Below the pieces are notes generated by a model. It ran no database searches, was not told the origin of the DNA, and worked only from the letters and a program-made list of their open reading frames with translations. From positions 1 to 64,000 of the forward strand of contig NZ_LVJH01000021.1 of the NCBI RefSeq assembly GCF_001637205.1: a DNA stretch of 64,000 nt, in the 5' to 3' direction. Shown one piece after another: positions 1 through 7,395 of this stretch; position 1 is the stretch's first letter; each line of letters opens with the position of its first letter. Source of the DNA: Paenibacillus glacialis (GTDB lineage Bacteria > Bacillota > Bacilli > Paenibacillales > Paenibacillaceae). Both the position numbers and the translations under genes were made by a program.

Positions 1-608
1 GGCTCCGTCTACGAATTGGACTCGGAGATTTTTTTTCAACTTCAATAAAGTATCGGTCGCGATATCTAACGTGATACGATCTGATACTTGGTAAGATAGT
101 ATTTCGTTTGTGGATGCGTCTTTTACAGTGGATAGATAGGCCTTCTTGCCTTTGCCATAGAATAAATAAGTAATGTCTGTTAGGAGAAAACCTTCCCAGG
201 TATATTCTGCTTGAATTGACGGTTTAATAGGTTCGGAAATGTTCTGTGTTCCTTCGTTGCTTTCGCCATTCGACGATAAGGATTGGCTTGGCGAATCGGA
301 CAAATGATATTATATTTTTTCATAATACGTCGGATACGTTTTAAGTTGTATACTATGTTGAATTGACCTGCTAATGTCATTTTTAGTTGGCGTGCACCTT
401 TCTTTCGTCTACGATAATAGAAGGCTTTAAGTACGATTTCCTTAACAAGCCTATCCTGCTTCTCTCGCTTCGCTTTACGTTCTTGTGATGCGGCAGAGAA
501 GTAGTTATAGTAGCCAGAACGCGACACACCAGCTACTTCACATAAATACCTGGCTTTATTCTTTAGATTGTATTTCGTGACAACCGATTGGATCTGTTGA
601 AATTTCTC
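1..608 (-). pseudogene. IS3-family transposase orfB (DDE core), frameshifted and cut by the window edge
   Basis: The frame opens in the -1 phase at the end of orfA and reads through an IS150-type N-terminal region (GVSRSGYYNYF), ending at a TAA at 180-182 after NIPGKVFS. In the next frame the protein continues at once as LLTDITYLFYGKGKKAYLST and runs to the window edge. LTDITY holds the first catalytic Asp of the DDE triad. Adding one T to the TTTT run near 185-189 (minus strand) restores a single frame, so this is a one-base homopolymer deletion or a sequencing error. The remaining catalytic residues lie outside the window. As read, the element cannot make an active OrfAB transposase. Confidence 0.75.
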
Positions 609-616
609 CCCCGCCC

Positions 617-1039
617 TTATTTTGATTTCTTTCTCATCCGCCTCTCTGCCATTTCGAGCTTTTTTAGTAATTCATTCTCAGCTTTAAGTAAATTATTTTG
701 CGCCTCCAAGCGTGCGTATTTCTCCTCTAAAGAAAGTTCACTTTCGCTTGGTCTACCTGAATTACCTTTTCGTGTATCTTGAAGACCCACTAATCCTACT
801 CTTCGATACGCAGAACGCCAACGCTTCGCTGCTGAGTGAACGCGATCCATCCCCAGGATTTCGACGTCGAAACCACACACTTCAAAGATTTGTCTCGGTA
901 GCATTCCTGTTTCATATTCAGCGATGAATAGGCGTTTAAATTCATCTGTGTAAGTGATACCTTTTTCGCTTACGGTTTTCACGTATGAATTCGTACTTAA
1001 TCGTTTGACTTCATTCTTATTAAATAATTTTTGACTCAT
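617..1039 (-). CDS. IS3-family transposase OrfA (helix-turn-helix / leucine zipper)
   Basis: A 140-residue protein starting at ATG 1039 with a GGAG ribosome site about 9 bases upstream. The middle (about residues 25-95) resembles the HTH domain of IS150-type OrfA proteins, which bind the terminal inverted repeats. The C-terminal third (EEKYARLEAQNNLLKAENEL) has the heptad spacing of the leucine zipper used for OrfA/OrfAB multimerisation. It ends in an A-rich stretch where a -1 shift enters the orfB frame, as expected for programmed frameshifting, although a classic A6G slippery heptamer is not obvious. OrfA alone normally represses transposition. Confidence 0.85.
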   Translation of the reverse strand: MSQKLFNKNEVKRLSTNSYVKTVSEKGITYTDEFKRLFIAEYETGMLPRQIFEVCGFDVEILGMDRVHSAAKRWRSAYRRVGLVGLQDTRKGNSGRPSESELSLEEKYARLEAQNNLLKAENELLKKLEMAERRMRKKSK

Positions 1040-1085
1040 TAAGAATCACTCCAACATTATATTTTTTCTCATTATACAGAAAAAC

Positions 1086-1128
1086 ACCCTATAGAATAGA
1101 CTTTTTTAAAGTGTCTATTCTATAGGGT
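1086..1128. repeat. 16-bp perfect inverted repeat at the IS end
   Basis: ACCCTATAGAATAGAC at 1086-1101 is repeated inverted at 1113-1128 around an 11-base T/A-rich loop. It lies between the orfA start and the inferred end of the IS. It may be part of the terminal transposase-binding region or a hairpin that blocks read-in transcription into the element. Confidence 0.75.
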
Positions 1129-1251
1129 ACATTTTAGATAAAGCTTGGGCTTTTTTATGCAAAGAAAATACTTGAGTAATCTCCCTATTCGAGATAACAT
1201 GCAACAAACTCCAAAATTGGGTATAATCAACTTGTGAGTGTAGTAGTTGAA

Positions 1252-1638
1252 ATGACTGTATCGAAGCTAACAAATGACGTTGATATTCTAAACAATTATT
1301 CCTTAATCGGACTAGAAGTAGACGATGCAACCTCGGCTCAATTATTAGAAATTGCAAGGCTCCACTGCAAGCTTGCCCTCGAGCATGGCAAAGCATGTTC
1401 TTATTGATCAATTGAAAGAATCGCAAAATATTGAGCTTGTTATGAAGAGAGAGGTATTTTATTGGAACAACTTCAACTACCAGCATGGGCAAAACCCTCG
1501 TTCGATGAACGATTTAATGAGCAAGCAAGGTTGGTTGGAAAGCTACCTGAGATTGAATTATTGCGTCTAAAGCGTATGCTTTCTCTTTTTTTAAGGCGTA
1601 CATATTTACTCACATTATTTTACCAAGCTGCTAGCTGA
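1252..1638 (+). pseudogene. Unrecognised protein remnant, one frame broken by two TGA codons
   Basis: Frame 1 carries protein-like sequence on both sides of in-frame TGA codons at 1405 and 1432: MTVSKLTNDVDILNNYSLIG...EIARLHCKLALEHG, then EERGILLEQLQLPAWAKPSF and ARLVGKLPEIELLRLKRMLS. A possible separate start is TTG 1462 behind AGAGAGG, and GTG 1234 is an alternative upstream start. It could be one decayed gene or two tiny genes. The last part overlaps a small hairpin and the end of the opposing MFS gene. I do not recognise the family. It lies directly outside the IS end, so insertion may have cut an older gene. Confidence 0.35.
1568..1592 (+). terminator. Weak hairpin plus T-run
   Basis: AAAGC-gtat-GCTTT followed by TCTCTTTTTTT. 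The 5-bp stem is short; it may end transcription of the small upstream frame. Confidence 0.4.
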
Positions 1639-2817
1639 TTGTTTTTCTTTCCACATCATTGTAATGACAAGACCAATAAACATAATGACAGCAGCAAAGA
1701 GATATGGATAGTTGATGTTTACATCAAATAATATACCGGCTAATGCGGGCCCGACAATATTACCCAAGCTTGTATAGGTTGAGTTCATTCCAGCGATAAA
1801 TCCTTGTTCTTTTTCGGCCGATTTTGATAAATAGGTCGTTAATGCTGGTCGTAGCAAGTCAAATGCGAGAAAGATGAAGCAAGTTACTAGCAAAATGGCT
1901 AAATAGCTAGAGATCATGGTGGATGCTACTGCTAATACCACGCCAGTGATTAAGCATAACTGGATGAGTTTCTTTTCACCGAGTTTATTTACCATTTTAC
2001 CAAACATAAAGACTTGAACAACAACTCCAAATATTGAACTTATTGTAATAATGGTAGCAATATCTCGCGGAGTGAAACCAAATTTATGATCAGAATACAG
2101 ACTAAATACAGTTTCATATTCTGATAAACCAAAGGCCAGTACAAACACAATAATAAAGGCAATTAAATATTGTGGATGAAATGATCTTTTGATATCACTT
2201 ACAAAGTTTGTATCTTTTTTAAGCTGTGTGGTTTCCAAAAGCTGCTGTTTGGTTAGTGGCTCTTTTAAAATAAATAGGGATGAAATACATGTTATTAAAG
2301 CGAAGCCACCAGCAAAGTAGAAGGGTGCACGCACACCCAGCTCAGCAATAAAACCTCCAATGCCTGGACCAATAATAAAACCGAAACTAATGGCGGCAGA
2401 AATATAGCCCATCGCTTTTGGCCTTTCCTCTATTGAGGTAATATCTGCAACATAGGCAGTAACGGCTGGCATAATAAATGCACCACTAATGCCTCCTAGA
2501 ATTCTGGAGAAATAAAGAACGGATACTTGTGTACTTAAACCAAAGATCACCTCGGATAGACTAAAAATAAATAATCCGATGATGATCATTTTCTTTCTGC
2601 CATAAGTGTCAATCCATCGTCCTGCTAGGGGAGACATGAGTAATTGTGCGAATGCAAAGGCCGCCATAAGATAACCCATCGATTGGCCTGATAAATGCAT
2701 CATATTCATAAAGGATGGCATAACAGGGATGATGAGCCCGACGCCTAGAAAAACAATGAATATATTACTTAATAGAATGAGTAAGACTGTTTTTTGTTCT
2801 TTCAATGGTTTCTTCAT
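1615..2817 (-). CDS. MFS drug efflux transporter (NorA/Bmr-type, DHA1)
   Basis: A proton-driven exporter of about 400 residues with 12 hydrophobic segments, the usual size for 12-TM DHA1 pumps. The loop 2-3 motif appears as LAGRWIDTYGRKK. The motif-C-like segment of helix 5, ISFGFIIGPGIGGFIAE, is characteristic of antiporters. The start chosen is ATG 2817, preceded by AGAGAGG with proper spacing; an upstream in-frame ATG at 2886 would overlap the regulator and lacks such a site. It lies 25 bases after the TetR-family gene and is almost certainly co-transcribed with it, so it is probably induced by compounds that release that repressor. The substrate cannot be read from the sequence. Confidence 0.85.
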   Translation of the reverse strand: MKKPLKEQKTVLLILLSNIFIVFLGVGLIIPVMPSFMNMMHLSGQSMGYLMAAFAFAQLLMSPLAGRWIDTYGRKKMIIIGLFIFSLSEVIFGLSTQVSVLYFSRILGGISGAFIMPAVTAYVADITSIEERPKAMGYISAAISFGFIIGPGIGGFIAELGVRAPFYFAGGFALITCISSLFILKEPLTKQQLLETTQLKKDTNFVSDIKRSFHPQYLIAFIIVFVLAFGLSEYETVFSLYSDHKFGFTPRDIATIITISSIFGVVVQVFMFGKMVNKLGEKKLIQLCLITGVVLAVASTMISSYLAILLVTCFIFLAFDLLRPALTTYLSKSAEKEQGFIAGMNSTYTSLGNIVGPALAGILFDVNINYPYLFAAVIMFIGLVITMMWKEKQSASSLVK

Positions 2818-2842
2818 GAAGTAATACCTCTCTTTTGTAAAA

Positions 2843-3424
2843 TCATAGCTGTGAAATACCTCTCCAAAATACGGTCCATGAGGCATTTAGTTTATCGTTT
2901 AAACGTTGTTCATTATTCCCATATGCAAGCTCTAACATGATCGAATCAACAACACCTAAGAAGGCAAGAGTAGGGATGGAGGCGGTATCTTCCATGATGC
3001 CTTTGGCATCAATCCAATCTTGAAATTTGCTTTCTAGAACGGTTTGAATCTTTGTCTCCGTATCAATGACTTCCTCATTAATTGCTGATGCCAGATGGAG
3101 AGGTGGGAAGAAAGACATACGTAGCCAAAACTTTAACTGCTCGCTCTTTTGAAACAAATCAATGACCAATTGCAAATATCCAAATAAATCTGCTTTGGGA
3201 TTATGGGTATCCACTTTACTCAAATATTGTAGTTTCGATGAGATTTCTGCCTCTTTGGCATCTTGTAAAACTTGTAGAAATAGATCATCTTTCCCTTTGA
3301 AATGAGCATAGAGAGACTGCTTTCTCATACCGACATTCTCAGCAATTTGAGACAGAGATGCTCCCTCATACCCATGAATTGTGAAAAATTTTAAAGCGAC
3401 GTCTTTAATTTCTTTTCTTTTCAA
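2843..3424 (-). CDS. TetR/AcrR-family transcriptional regulator
   Basis: A 193-residue protein with the N-terminal TetR HTH (about residues 1-50): KDVALKFFTIHGYEGASLSQ, then NVGMRKQSLYAHFKGKDDLF. The remainder is a helical ligand-binding domain too divergent to name a ligand. TTG 3424 is preferred as start because GAGG lies 8 bases upstream; an in-frame GTG at 3433 would overlap the ribosome site. It is the first gene of a two-gene operon with the MFS pump, and a palindrome lies just upstream. The simplest reading is local repression of the exporter. Confidence 0.85.
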   Translation of the reverse strand: MKRKEIKDVALKFFTIHGYEGASLSQIAENVGMRKQSLYAHFKGKDDLFLQVLQDAKEAEISSKLQYLSKVDTHNPKADLFGYLQLVIDLFQKSEQLKFWLRMSFFPPLHLASAINEEVIDTETKIQTVLESKFQDWIDAKGIMEDTASIPTLAFLGVVDSIMLELAYGNNEQRLNDKLNASWTVFWRGISQL

Positions 3425-3443
3425 TATAATCACCTCGACATTA

Positions 3444-3455
3444 ACGAACGTTCGT
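3444..3455. promoter_or_regulatory. Palindromic operator, probable TetR binding site
   Basis: ACGAACGTTCGT, a perfect 12-base palindrome, lies about 20 bases upstream of the TTG start of the TetR gene. The ACGAACGTTCGT core is typical of TetR-family operators. Binding by the adjacent regulator is inferred. Confidence 0.65.
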
Positions 3456-3479
3456 CAGTTATATTATCAAATTTAACTT

Positions 3480-4024
3480 TTTAATGCAAATATAAATTGT
3501 TATCAGTGTTTAAGGTCGAGAGGTTATTCTATACTCATGACACCCTTTTAATGTACAGAACAGAAGCTCTCTTTTTCTTGCCAAGGGAACTTTTGTGTTT
3601 ATAAAAAGAACATTCTGTTATTGGAGGATGTAAATTGAACCTTGATTGTTTCCAAACTGGACAATAAGAGGTAGATAACTACTGTAGAGCCGTTATTGAG
3701 GGAAGGTCAGTGGCGAATGAATGATAGAATAATTTTTGGGTAGTGTAACTAGCTTGCGTGGGAGAGCGCTTCGCTAGCAACGATGAGGACAGGGGTTCAG
3801 CTAAGCGAGTTGTACGAATCTGAGCTCTATCTCAGCGGGCTAGGAACATAAAGTCACGCTCTTTGGCCGCGAAGCTAAAATATCCCTTCGGGCAGTGATG
3901 GAGCCAAGGAAACACCTACTTATTATGTGAGCATGTCATACTTCCTGACGGATGTCACATAGTTATGGTAACATATAGGAGATGATAGTTTTAGATAATG
4001 CCTATTTGAATGGAGAATGTTCTT
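3480..4024. other. Intergenic region with one tRNA-like remnant
   Basis: There is no convincing reading frame. Bases 3750-3803 resemble a degraded tRNA (listed separately). After it comes GC-richer sequence up to about 3910 with no clear coding or hairpin signal, then AT-rich leader for the next gene. Confidence 0.5.
3750..3803 (+). pseudogene. tRNA-like remnant, copy 1
   Basis: TAGCTTGCGTGGGAGAGCGC matches the D-arm pattern of tRNA-Ala-type genes (TAGCTCAGCTGGGAGAGCGC). AGGACAGGGGTTCAG follows at the spacing of a variable loop and T-arm. The sequence loses the T-stem 3' strand and acceptor, so it cannot be functional. It belongs with the copies at 7212, 8275, 16930 and 19297. Confidence 0.5.
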
Positions 4025-4375
4025 ATGGAGAAATGTACTAAATGTAATGGGATCGGCAGAATCAAAAAGTTTCTAAGGAGTAAACAGTGCGATACGTGCA
4101 TCGGAAAAGGCTTCATCATTCATGACATTTATGCATCGTACCCTTCATCGAACAAGACTAAAATTGGTAGATCAACTTCTAATACTAATGATCTACTTGA
4201 TCCTTTAAATCCCTTGAGTCCAATCAGTCCTATATATCAAAGTAACTATTATGGCGATAATCCACAGCAAAACACCAGCGAATCATCATGCAGTAATGAT
4301 AGCTCATCTTCAAGCAACGATAGTGGTGGTTATGATTCATCGAGTTCTGATAGTGGGTCTTCTTCTTGTGACTAA
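4025..4375 (+). CDS. Small protein with a DnaJ-type CxxCxGxG zinc site and Ser/Asp-rich tail
   Basis: A 116-residue protein. Residues 4-38 contain two DnaJ-like half-sites, CTKCNGIGR and CDTCIGKGF, a pair of CxxCxGxG motifs that together would bind one zinc ion. The rest is low-complexity, ending in a Ser/Asp/Gly-rich tail with two Cys near the end. ATG 4025 is chosen because GGAG lies about 10 bases upstream; ATG 4010 has no ribosome site. No J-domain is present, so it is not a DnaJ chaperone. A metal-binding or protein-binding role is likely; the function is unknown. A terminator follows at 4416. Confidence 0.7.
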   Translation: MEKCTKCNGIGRIKKFLRSKQCDTCIGKGFIIHDIYASYPSSNKTKIGRSTSNTNDLLDPLNPLSPISPIYQSNYYGDNPQQNTSESSCSNDSSSSSNDSGGYDSSSSDSGSSSCD

Positions 4376-4415
4376 AGTTAACAAGGGTAGGATTGAAGCC
4401 AAGCAGCTATACATA

Positions 4416-4450
4416 AATCTCCTCTCGTATTTCTAGTGAGGAGGTTTTTA
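4416..4450 (+). terminator. Rho-independent terminator
   Basis: AATCTCCTC pairs with GAGGAGGTT (one G-T pair), followed by TTTTTA. It closes the zinc-site gene. Confidence 0.7.
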
Positions 4451-4479
4451 TATGCGAACAAACACTTGCTGACAGATTA

Positions 4480-4635
4480 ATGATGGTCCGAAATTTTGAT
4501 GAAGAACCATATGGATATGGTGTGAAAGATTGGAAAAGAGAGAGTATTAGCATCCATATCTGTGATTCCCAATCTTCTTTATACCTCTATTTAATGTTGT
4601 TAAGGGAGGGGAATGTTCTGGGGCTATACAATTGA
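4480..4635 (+). CDS. Unrecognised 51-residue reading frame
   Basis: The frame from ATG 4480 reads MMVRNFDEEPYGYGVKDWKR and ends YLMLLREGNVLGLYN. Composition is protein-like and the frame is open upstream to 4417, but there is no clear ribosome site, so it may be the 3' remnant of a longer gene. It converges on the YjbR gene. No family recognised. Confidence 0.3.
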   Translation: MMVRNFDEEPYGYGVKDWKRESISIHICDSQSSLYLYLMLLREGNVLGLYN

Positions 4636-4644
4636 TGCATTTGG

Positions 4645-5007
4645 TTACGATTGGATAATTGCGTCTTTCTCCGATTTTTTTAATCCTTTAAAGACTAATT
4701 CGTAAGAATGATCAATCATTTCGAATAATTCTTGTTCTGAAATAGTTCCATCGATCAAGATGGTATTCCAGTGGTTTTTGTTTAAGTGATATCCCGGAGT
4801 AATCGAAGAGTATTGTTGTCTTAAGCTTTCCGCTATAAATGGATCGCATTTCAAGCTGATTTTTAGCTGATTGTTATGCTCGTTAATCAATGCAAACATT
4901 TTTGAGGCAACTTTTACTACAAGAACATCGTTACCGAAAGGATAATCCTCCAGGCTGTTCTTTTTTGACAAGCAGTAACTGGATAATGCTTTAATGTCCA
5001 TGATCAT
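4645..5007 (-). CDS. YjbR/MmcQ family protein (CyaY-like fold)
   Basis: A 120-residue protein of typical length for the YjbR (formerly DUF419) family. Seen: KKNSLEDYPFGNDVLVVKV near the N-terminus, KMFALI, then TPGYHLNKNHWNTILIDGTI, the diagnostic 'Y.lNk.HWntv.ldg' block. The family has a CyaY-like fold and is suspected to bind DNA or small molecules; its activity is not established. ATG 5007 has AAGGAG 6 bases upstream. Monocistronic, with no evident functional link to its neighbours. Confidence 0.85.
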   Translation of the reverse strand: MIMDIKALSSYCLSKKNSLEDYPFGNDVLVVKVASKMFALINEHNNQLKISLKCDPFIAESLRQQYSSITPGYHLNKNHWNTILIDGTISEQELFEMIDHSYELVFKGLKKSEKDAIIQS

Positions 5008-5625
5008 CTATTTCTCCTTGAGTTAATTTATTTGCCAAATGTACAATTCAATCAAAAGAGTATCACATCATTATTTGCTAATATTCTGCGAGGAAGAGAT
5101 AGCATGCAATGAATAGATTTTCTAATTTTACATTGTTTAAATAGACTAAATCAAGCAACACTTTGAGTCAGATATATTTTAACTATTACAAGGGTAATTT
5201 CGCCATGAATGAAAGCTGTAAGCAATCGTAAGCTCATTTTACTTACCTGAACTATTTAACGCGCTGGTAGAGAAGAAAACCATTCTCTTTCCAACGCGTT
5301 ATTTGTTTACTTCAGAGAGGGATGGGATTGAGGGAAATGCTTCAAATGGAAGAGCATGGTGTCTGAAACGACCGCTAAAAGTTTACACCGGAATAAGCTT
5401 CATAAGCCTAAAATTAGAGTGATGTGAATCCTTCTATTCTCCACCATATTTTGGCCTTTAAAAAGACAGCTACATACTGCTTAAAGAGGATATGCTATCA
5501 TCCTAAGTTCCTTGATCAGTCTTGACCTGGACGGGCATGGATACGGAATTTTACAAACAATGTAAAAAACACTTGTGAGAGTCTTCTAGCTCCTGTATAC
5601 TTCAAAAGTGAAAGGATGTTCATTT
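5008..5625. other. 600-base intergenic region with one long hairpin
   Basis: An imperfect hairpin lies at 5257-5301. I see no coding frame or recognisable RNA gene in the rest; 5360-5600 is presumably the leader of the TetR gene. Confidence 0.5.
5257..5301. repeat. Long imperfect hairpin
   Basis: TAACGCG-C-TGG-T-AGAGAA pairs with TTCTCT-TT-CCA-A-CGCGTTA around an 8-base loop. It lacks a strong T-run, so it may be an old terminator or a small repeat. Confidence 0.6.
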
Positions 5626-6210
5626 ATGGTCCAAGTATTGAAAGATGAATTGCGTCAAGCGATTCTCCGAAACGCTCAAGATGAATTTATGGAATATGGG
5701 TATGCAGCAGCTTCCATAAAACGCATTGCAGACAAAGTAGGCATGTCCGCTGGCAATCTTTATCGATATTACGCAGGTAAGGAAGCATTGTTCGATGCCG
5801 TTGTTAATCCCGTATTCCATGAGTTGGAATTGGTAATCAGGAGCAACGTTAAGGAGCCCTCGAACGAAGGGAATATATTTGAACTTGTTGTTCATGCGTT
5901 GACCGATATTATCGGAAGTATACGCAAACCGCTATTAATTTTAATCGACAGTAGTAAGGGGACAAAGCACGAAGATGCCGTACTGAAGCTGCATAAGATG
6001 ATGGTAGACAATGTCGCAAGCCATTTGGAGGCATACAACAGTGCTCAGGGGCGGAAAGTGTTCACAGAGCAGGCAGCTTGGCCGATTTCTGTTGCTTTTA
6101 TGCAAGGTTACTTTGAAATCGTTCGGCGACATCCGAATACTGATGATTGTAATAGTATGGTTCGCCAGTACGTCTTATTTTGGTACCAAGGTTTGCGAGC
6201 ATTTCTTTAA
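5626..6210 (+). CDS. TetR/AcrR-family transcriptional regulator
   Basis: A 194-residue protein whose N-terminal HTH reads RQAILRNAQDEFMEYGYAAA, then ADKVGMSAGNLYRYYAGKEA (about residues 9-54), a strong TetR match. The C-terminal ligand domain is unremarkable. ATG 5626 is used because AAAGGA lies 9 bases upstream; GTG 5608 has none. The gene is followed after 66 bases by an alpha/beta hydrolase, and a perfect palindrome in that gap suggests that the regulator also acts on the hydrolase promoter. Confidence 0.85.
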   Translation: MVQVLKDELRQAILRNAQDEFMEYGYAAASIKRIADKVGMSAGNLYRYYAGKEALFDAVVNPVFHELELVIRSNVKEPSNEGNIFELVVHALTDIIGSIRKPLLILIDSSKGTKHEDAVLKLHKMMVDNVASHLEAYNSAQGRKVFTEQAAWPISVAFMQGYFEIVRRHPNTDDCNSMVRQYVLFWYQGLRAFL

Positions 6211-6241
6211 CCTGTGCTGGCAGGCTTTTTCTTGGTTTAAT

Positions 6242-6259
6242 AATGAATATATATTCATT
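6242..6259. promoter_or_regulatory. 18-base perfect palindrome, probable TetR operator
   Basis: AATGAATATATATTCATT lies between the TetR gene and the hydrolase, just upstream of the hydrolase ribosome site GAGGAGG. The size and TGAATA half-sites suit a TetR dimer. Confidence 0.55.
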
Positions 6260-6276
6260 TTTGAGGAGGGGATAAT

Positions 6277-7140
6277 ATGAATAGAATGACTCGTAACTAC
6301 ATAACCGAAGAAGGATTTAATGTGGAGTATACCGTTGTTGGACAGGGAGAACCCGTTCTGATCATGCACGGTGGGCATTCCAATTGCAATGAGGTACTTG
6401 GTTACAGCAAATTAACAGACCGAGGCTATTCTATCATCACCCCCTCGAGGCCGGGCTATGGGAAGACCTCCAAGGAGCTAGGGGAGAATATTAGCATCGC
6501 GTGCGAAGCATACCTGAACCTTTTAGACGATTTGTGTATCCCTCAAGTTCATATCATTTCCATATCTGCCGGCGGTCCAAGCGGTATTCATTTTGCATCA
6601 AAATATCCTCAGCGAGTAAGAAGCCTAATCCTTCAGTCGGCCGTTTCCCATAGATGGTTGATCCCCGATAACAAATTGTATAAATCTGCCCAACTCATAT
6701 TTCGCCCATCTAATGAAAAATACGTTTGGGCCATGATGAGGTTCATGAATAAATGGTTTCCTCGTTTACTTTTCAAGAGCATGATTGCATCCTTCAGTAC
6801 ATTTCCGAGAAAAGAGGTGTTACAGAACATTAGTGAAGAAGATCTATATCTGTTCAAGCAAATGTTGAATCGTCAGCGTTCAGGATCTGGTTTCTTTATT
6901 GATTTAGAGCAGACAGGACATGATCTAAATCCCGTTTTATCCACCATTCAGTGTCCAACTCTCATTATGCATAGCATTCACGATGCGGCTGTATCCGTGG
7001 TTCATGCACGGCATGCTCATCAACATATTCCTAATGCACAACTTTGCGAGTTAGATACTTGGGGTCATTTGATATGGCTTGGAGAAGGTGCCCATGTAAT
7101 GTATCATAATTTGTTTGCTTTTCTGGAAAAACAAGGTTAA
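6277..7140 (+). CDS. Alpha/beta hydrolase
   Basis: A 287-residue alpha/beta-hydrolase-fold protein. Seen: oxyanion-region motif MHGGHSN near residue 31; SRPGYGKTSK; nucleophile elbow HIISISAGGPSG (Ser in the S-x-S-x-G-G context rather than the usual G-x-S-x-G); MHSIHDAAVS carrying the likely acid; and TWGHLIW carrying the catalytic His near the end. It resembles proline-iminopeptidase or esterase-like hydrolases; the substrate is unknown. ATG 6277 follows GAGGAGG at good spacing. It is paired with the upstream TetR gene, which suggests induction by a small molecule. Confidence 0.8.
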   Translation: MNRMTRNYITEEGFNVEYTVVGQGEPVLIMHGGHSNCNEVLGYSKLTDRGYSIITPSRPGYGKTSKELGENISIACEAYLNLLDDLCIPQVHIISISAGGPSGIHFASKYPQRVRSLILQSAVSHRWLIPDNKLYKSAQLIFRPSNEKYVWAMMRFMNKWFPRLLFKSMIASFSTFPRKEVLQNISEEDLYLFKQMLNRQRSGSGFFIDLEQTGHDLNPVLSTIQCPTLIMHSIHDAAVSVVHARHAHQHIPNAQLCELDTWGHLIWLGEGAHVMYHNLFAFLEKQG

Positions 7141-7211
7141 TCATCATTACCATGCAAGTCTATTAGATCTGAGTCCAAAAATATATTAAATGCTATGGAA
7201 GTGAAACTAAC

Positions 7212-7275
7212 CACTTCGGGAGAGCGCTTCGCTGTCAGCGACGTGCTCAGGGGTGATGATCCCCTATGTTCCACG
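7212..7275 (+). pseudogene. tRNA-like remnant, copy 2
   Basis: CGGGAGAGCGC (D-arm 3' half), CTTCGCTGTCAGCGA (anticodon-stem-like) and CTCAGGGG-TGATGAT-CCCCT (an intact 5-bp T-stem with a 7-base loop) are followed by ATGTTCCACGA, resembling a tRNA-Ala acceptor 3' end. The acceptor 5' strand is missing and the T-loop lacks the conserved TTC, so it is not functional. It lies between the hydrolase and the next gene. Confidence 0.55.
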
Positions 7276-7395
7276 AACACCTTATACCAAACTGTAGATG
7301 CCGATTTTCCAAAAAAGTCATGGTTAGAATATTGTTATCTATTTCTATCATTTAAGTTCAAGCTACTGAATGGTATGATAGGAAGTGGGGTGAAG

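Larger units (their letters stand above)
1..1131 (-). mobile_element. IS3-family insertion sequence, partial (left window edge)
   Basis: Two consecutive reading frames in the arrangement of IS3-family elements lie on the minus strand: orfA with a helix-turn-helix and leucine zipper, then orfB with the start of a DDE integrase core in the -1 frame relative to orfA. The orfA-side end probably lies near 1131, where the minus strand begins TGTACCCTATAGAATAGAC; IS3 elements usually start with TG. The other end is outside the window, so the terminal inverted repeat and target duplication cannot be confirmed. Confidence 0.8.

Noticed and set aside
1115..1492. 125-residue minus-strand frame
   Set aside because: It overlaps the inverted repeat at the IS end and lies opposite the more protein-like plus frame; no start signal.
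4251..4436. Frame in the tail of the zinc-site gene
   Set aside because: An out-of-frame reading of the Ser/Asp repeat region.
7195..7395. N-terminal extension of the 7396 gene
   Set aside because: It runs through the tRNA-like remnant, lacks a ribosome site and has untypical composition; the start at 7396 is better.
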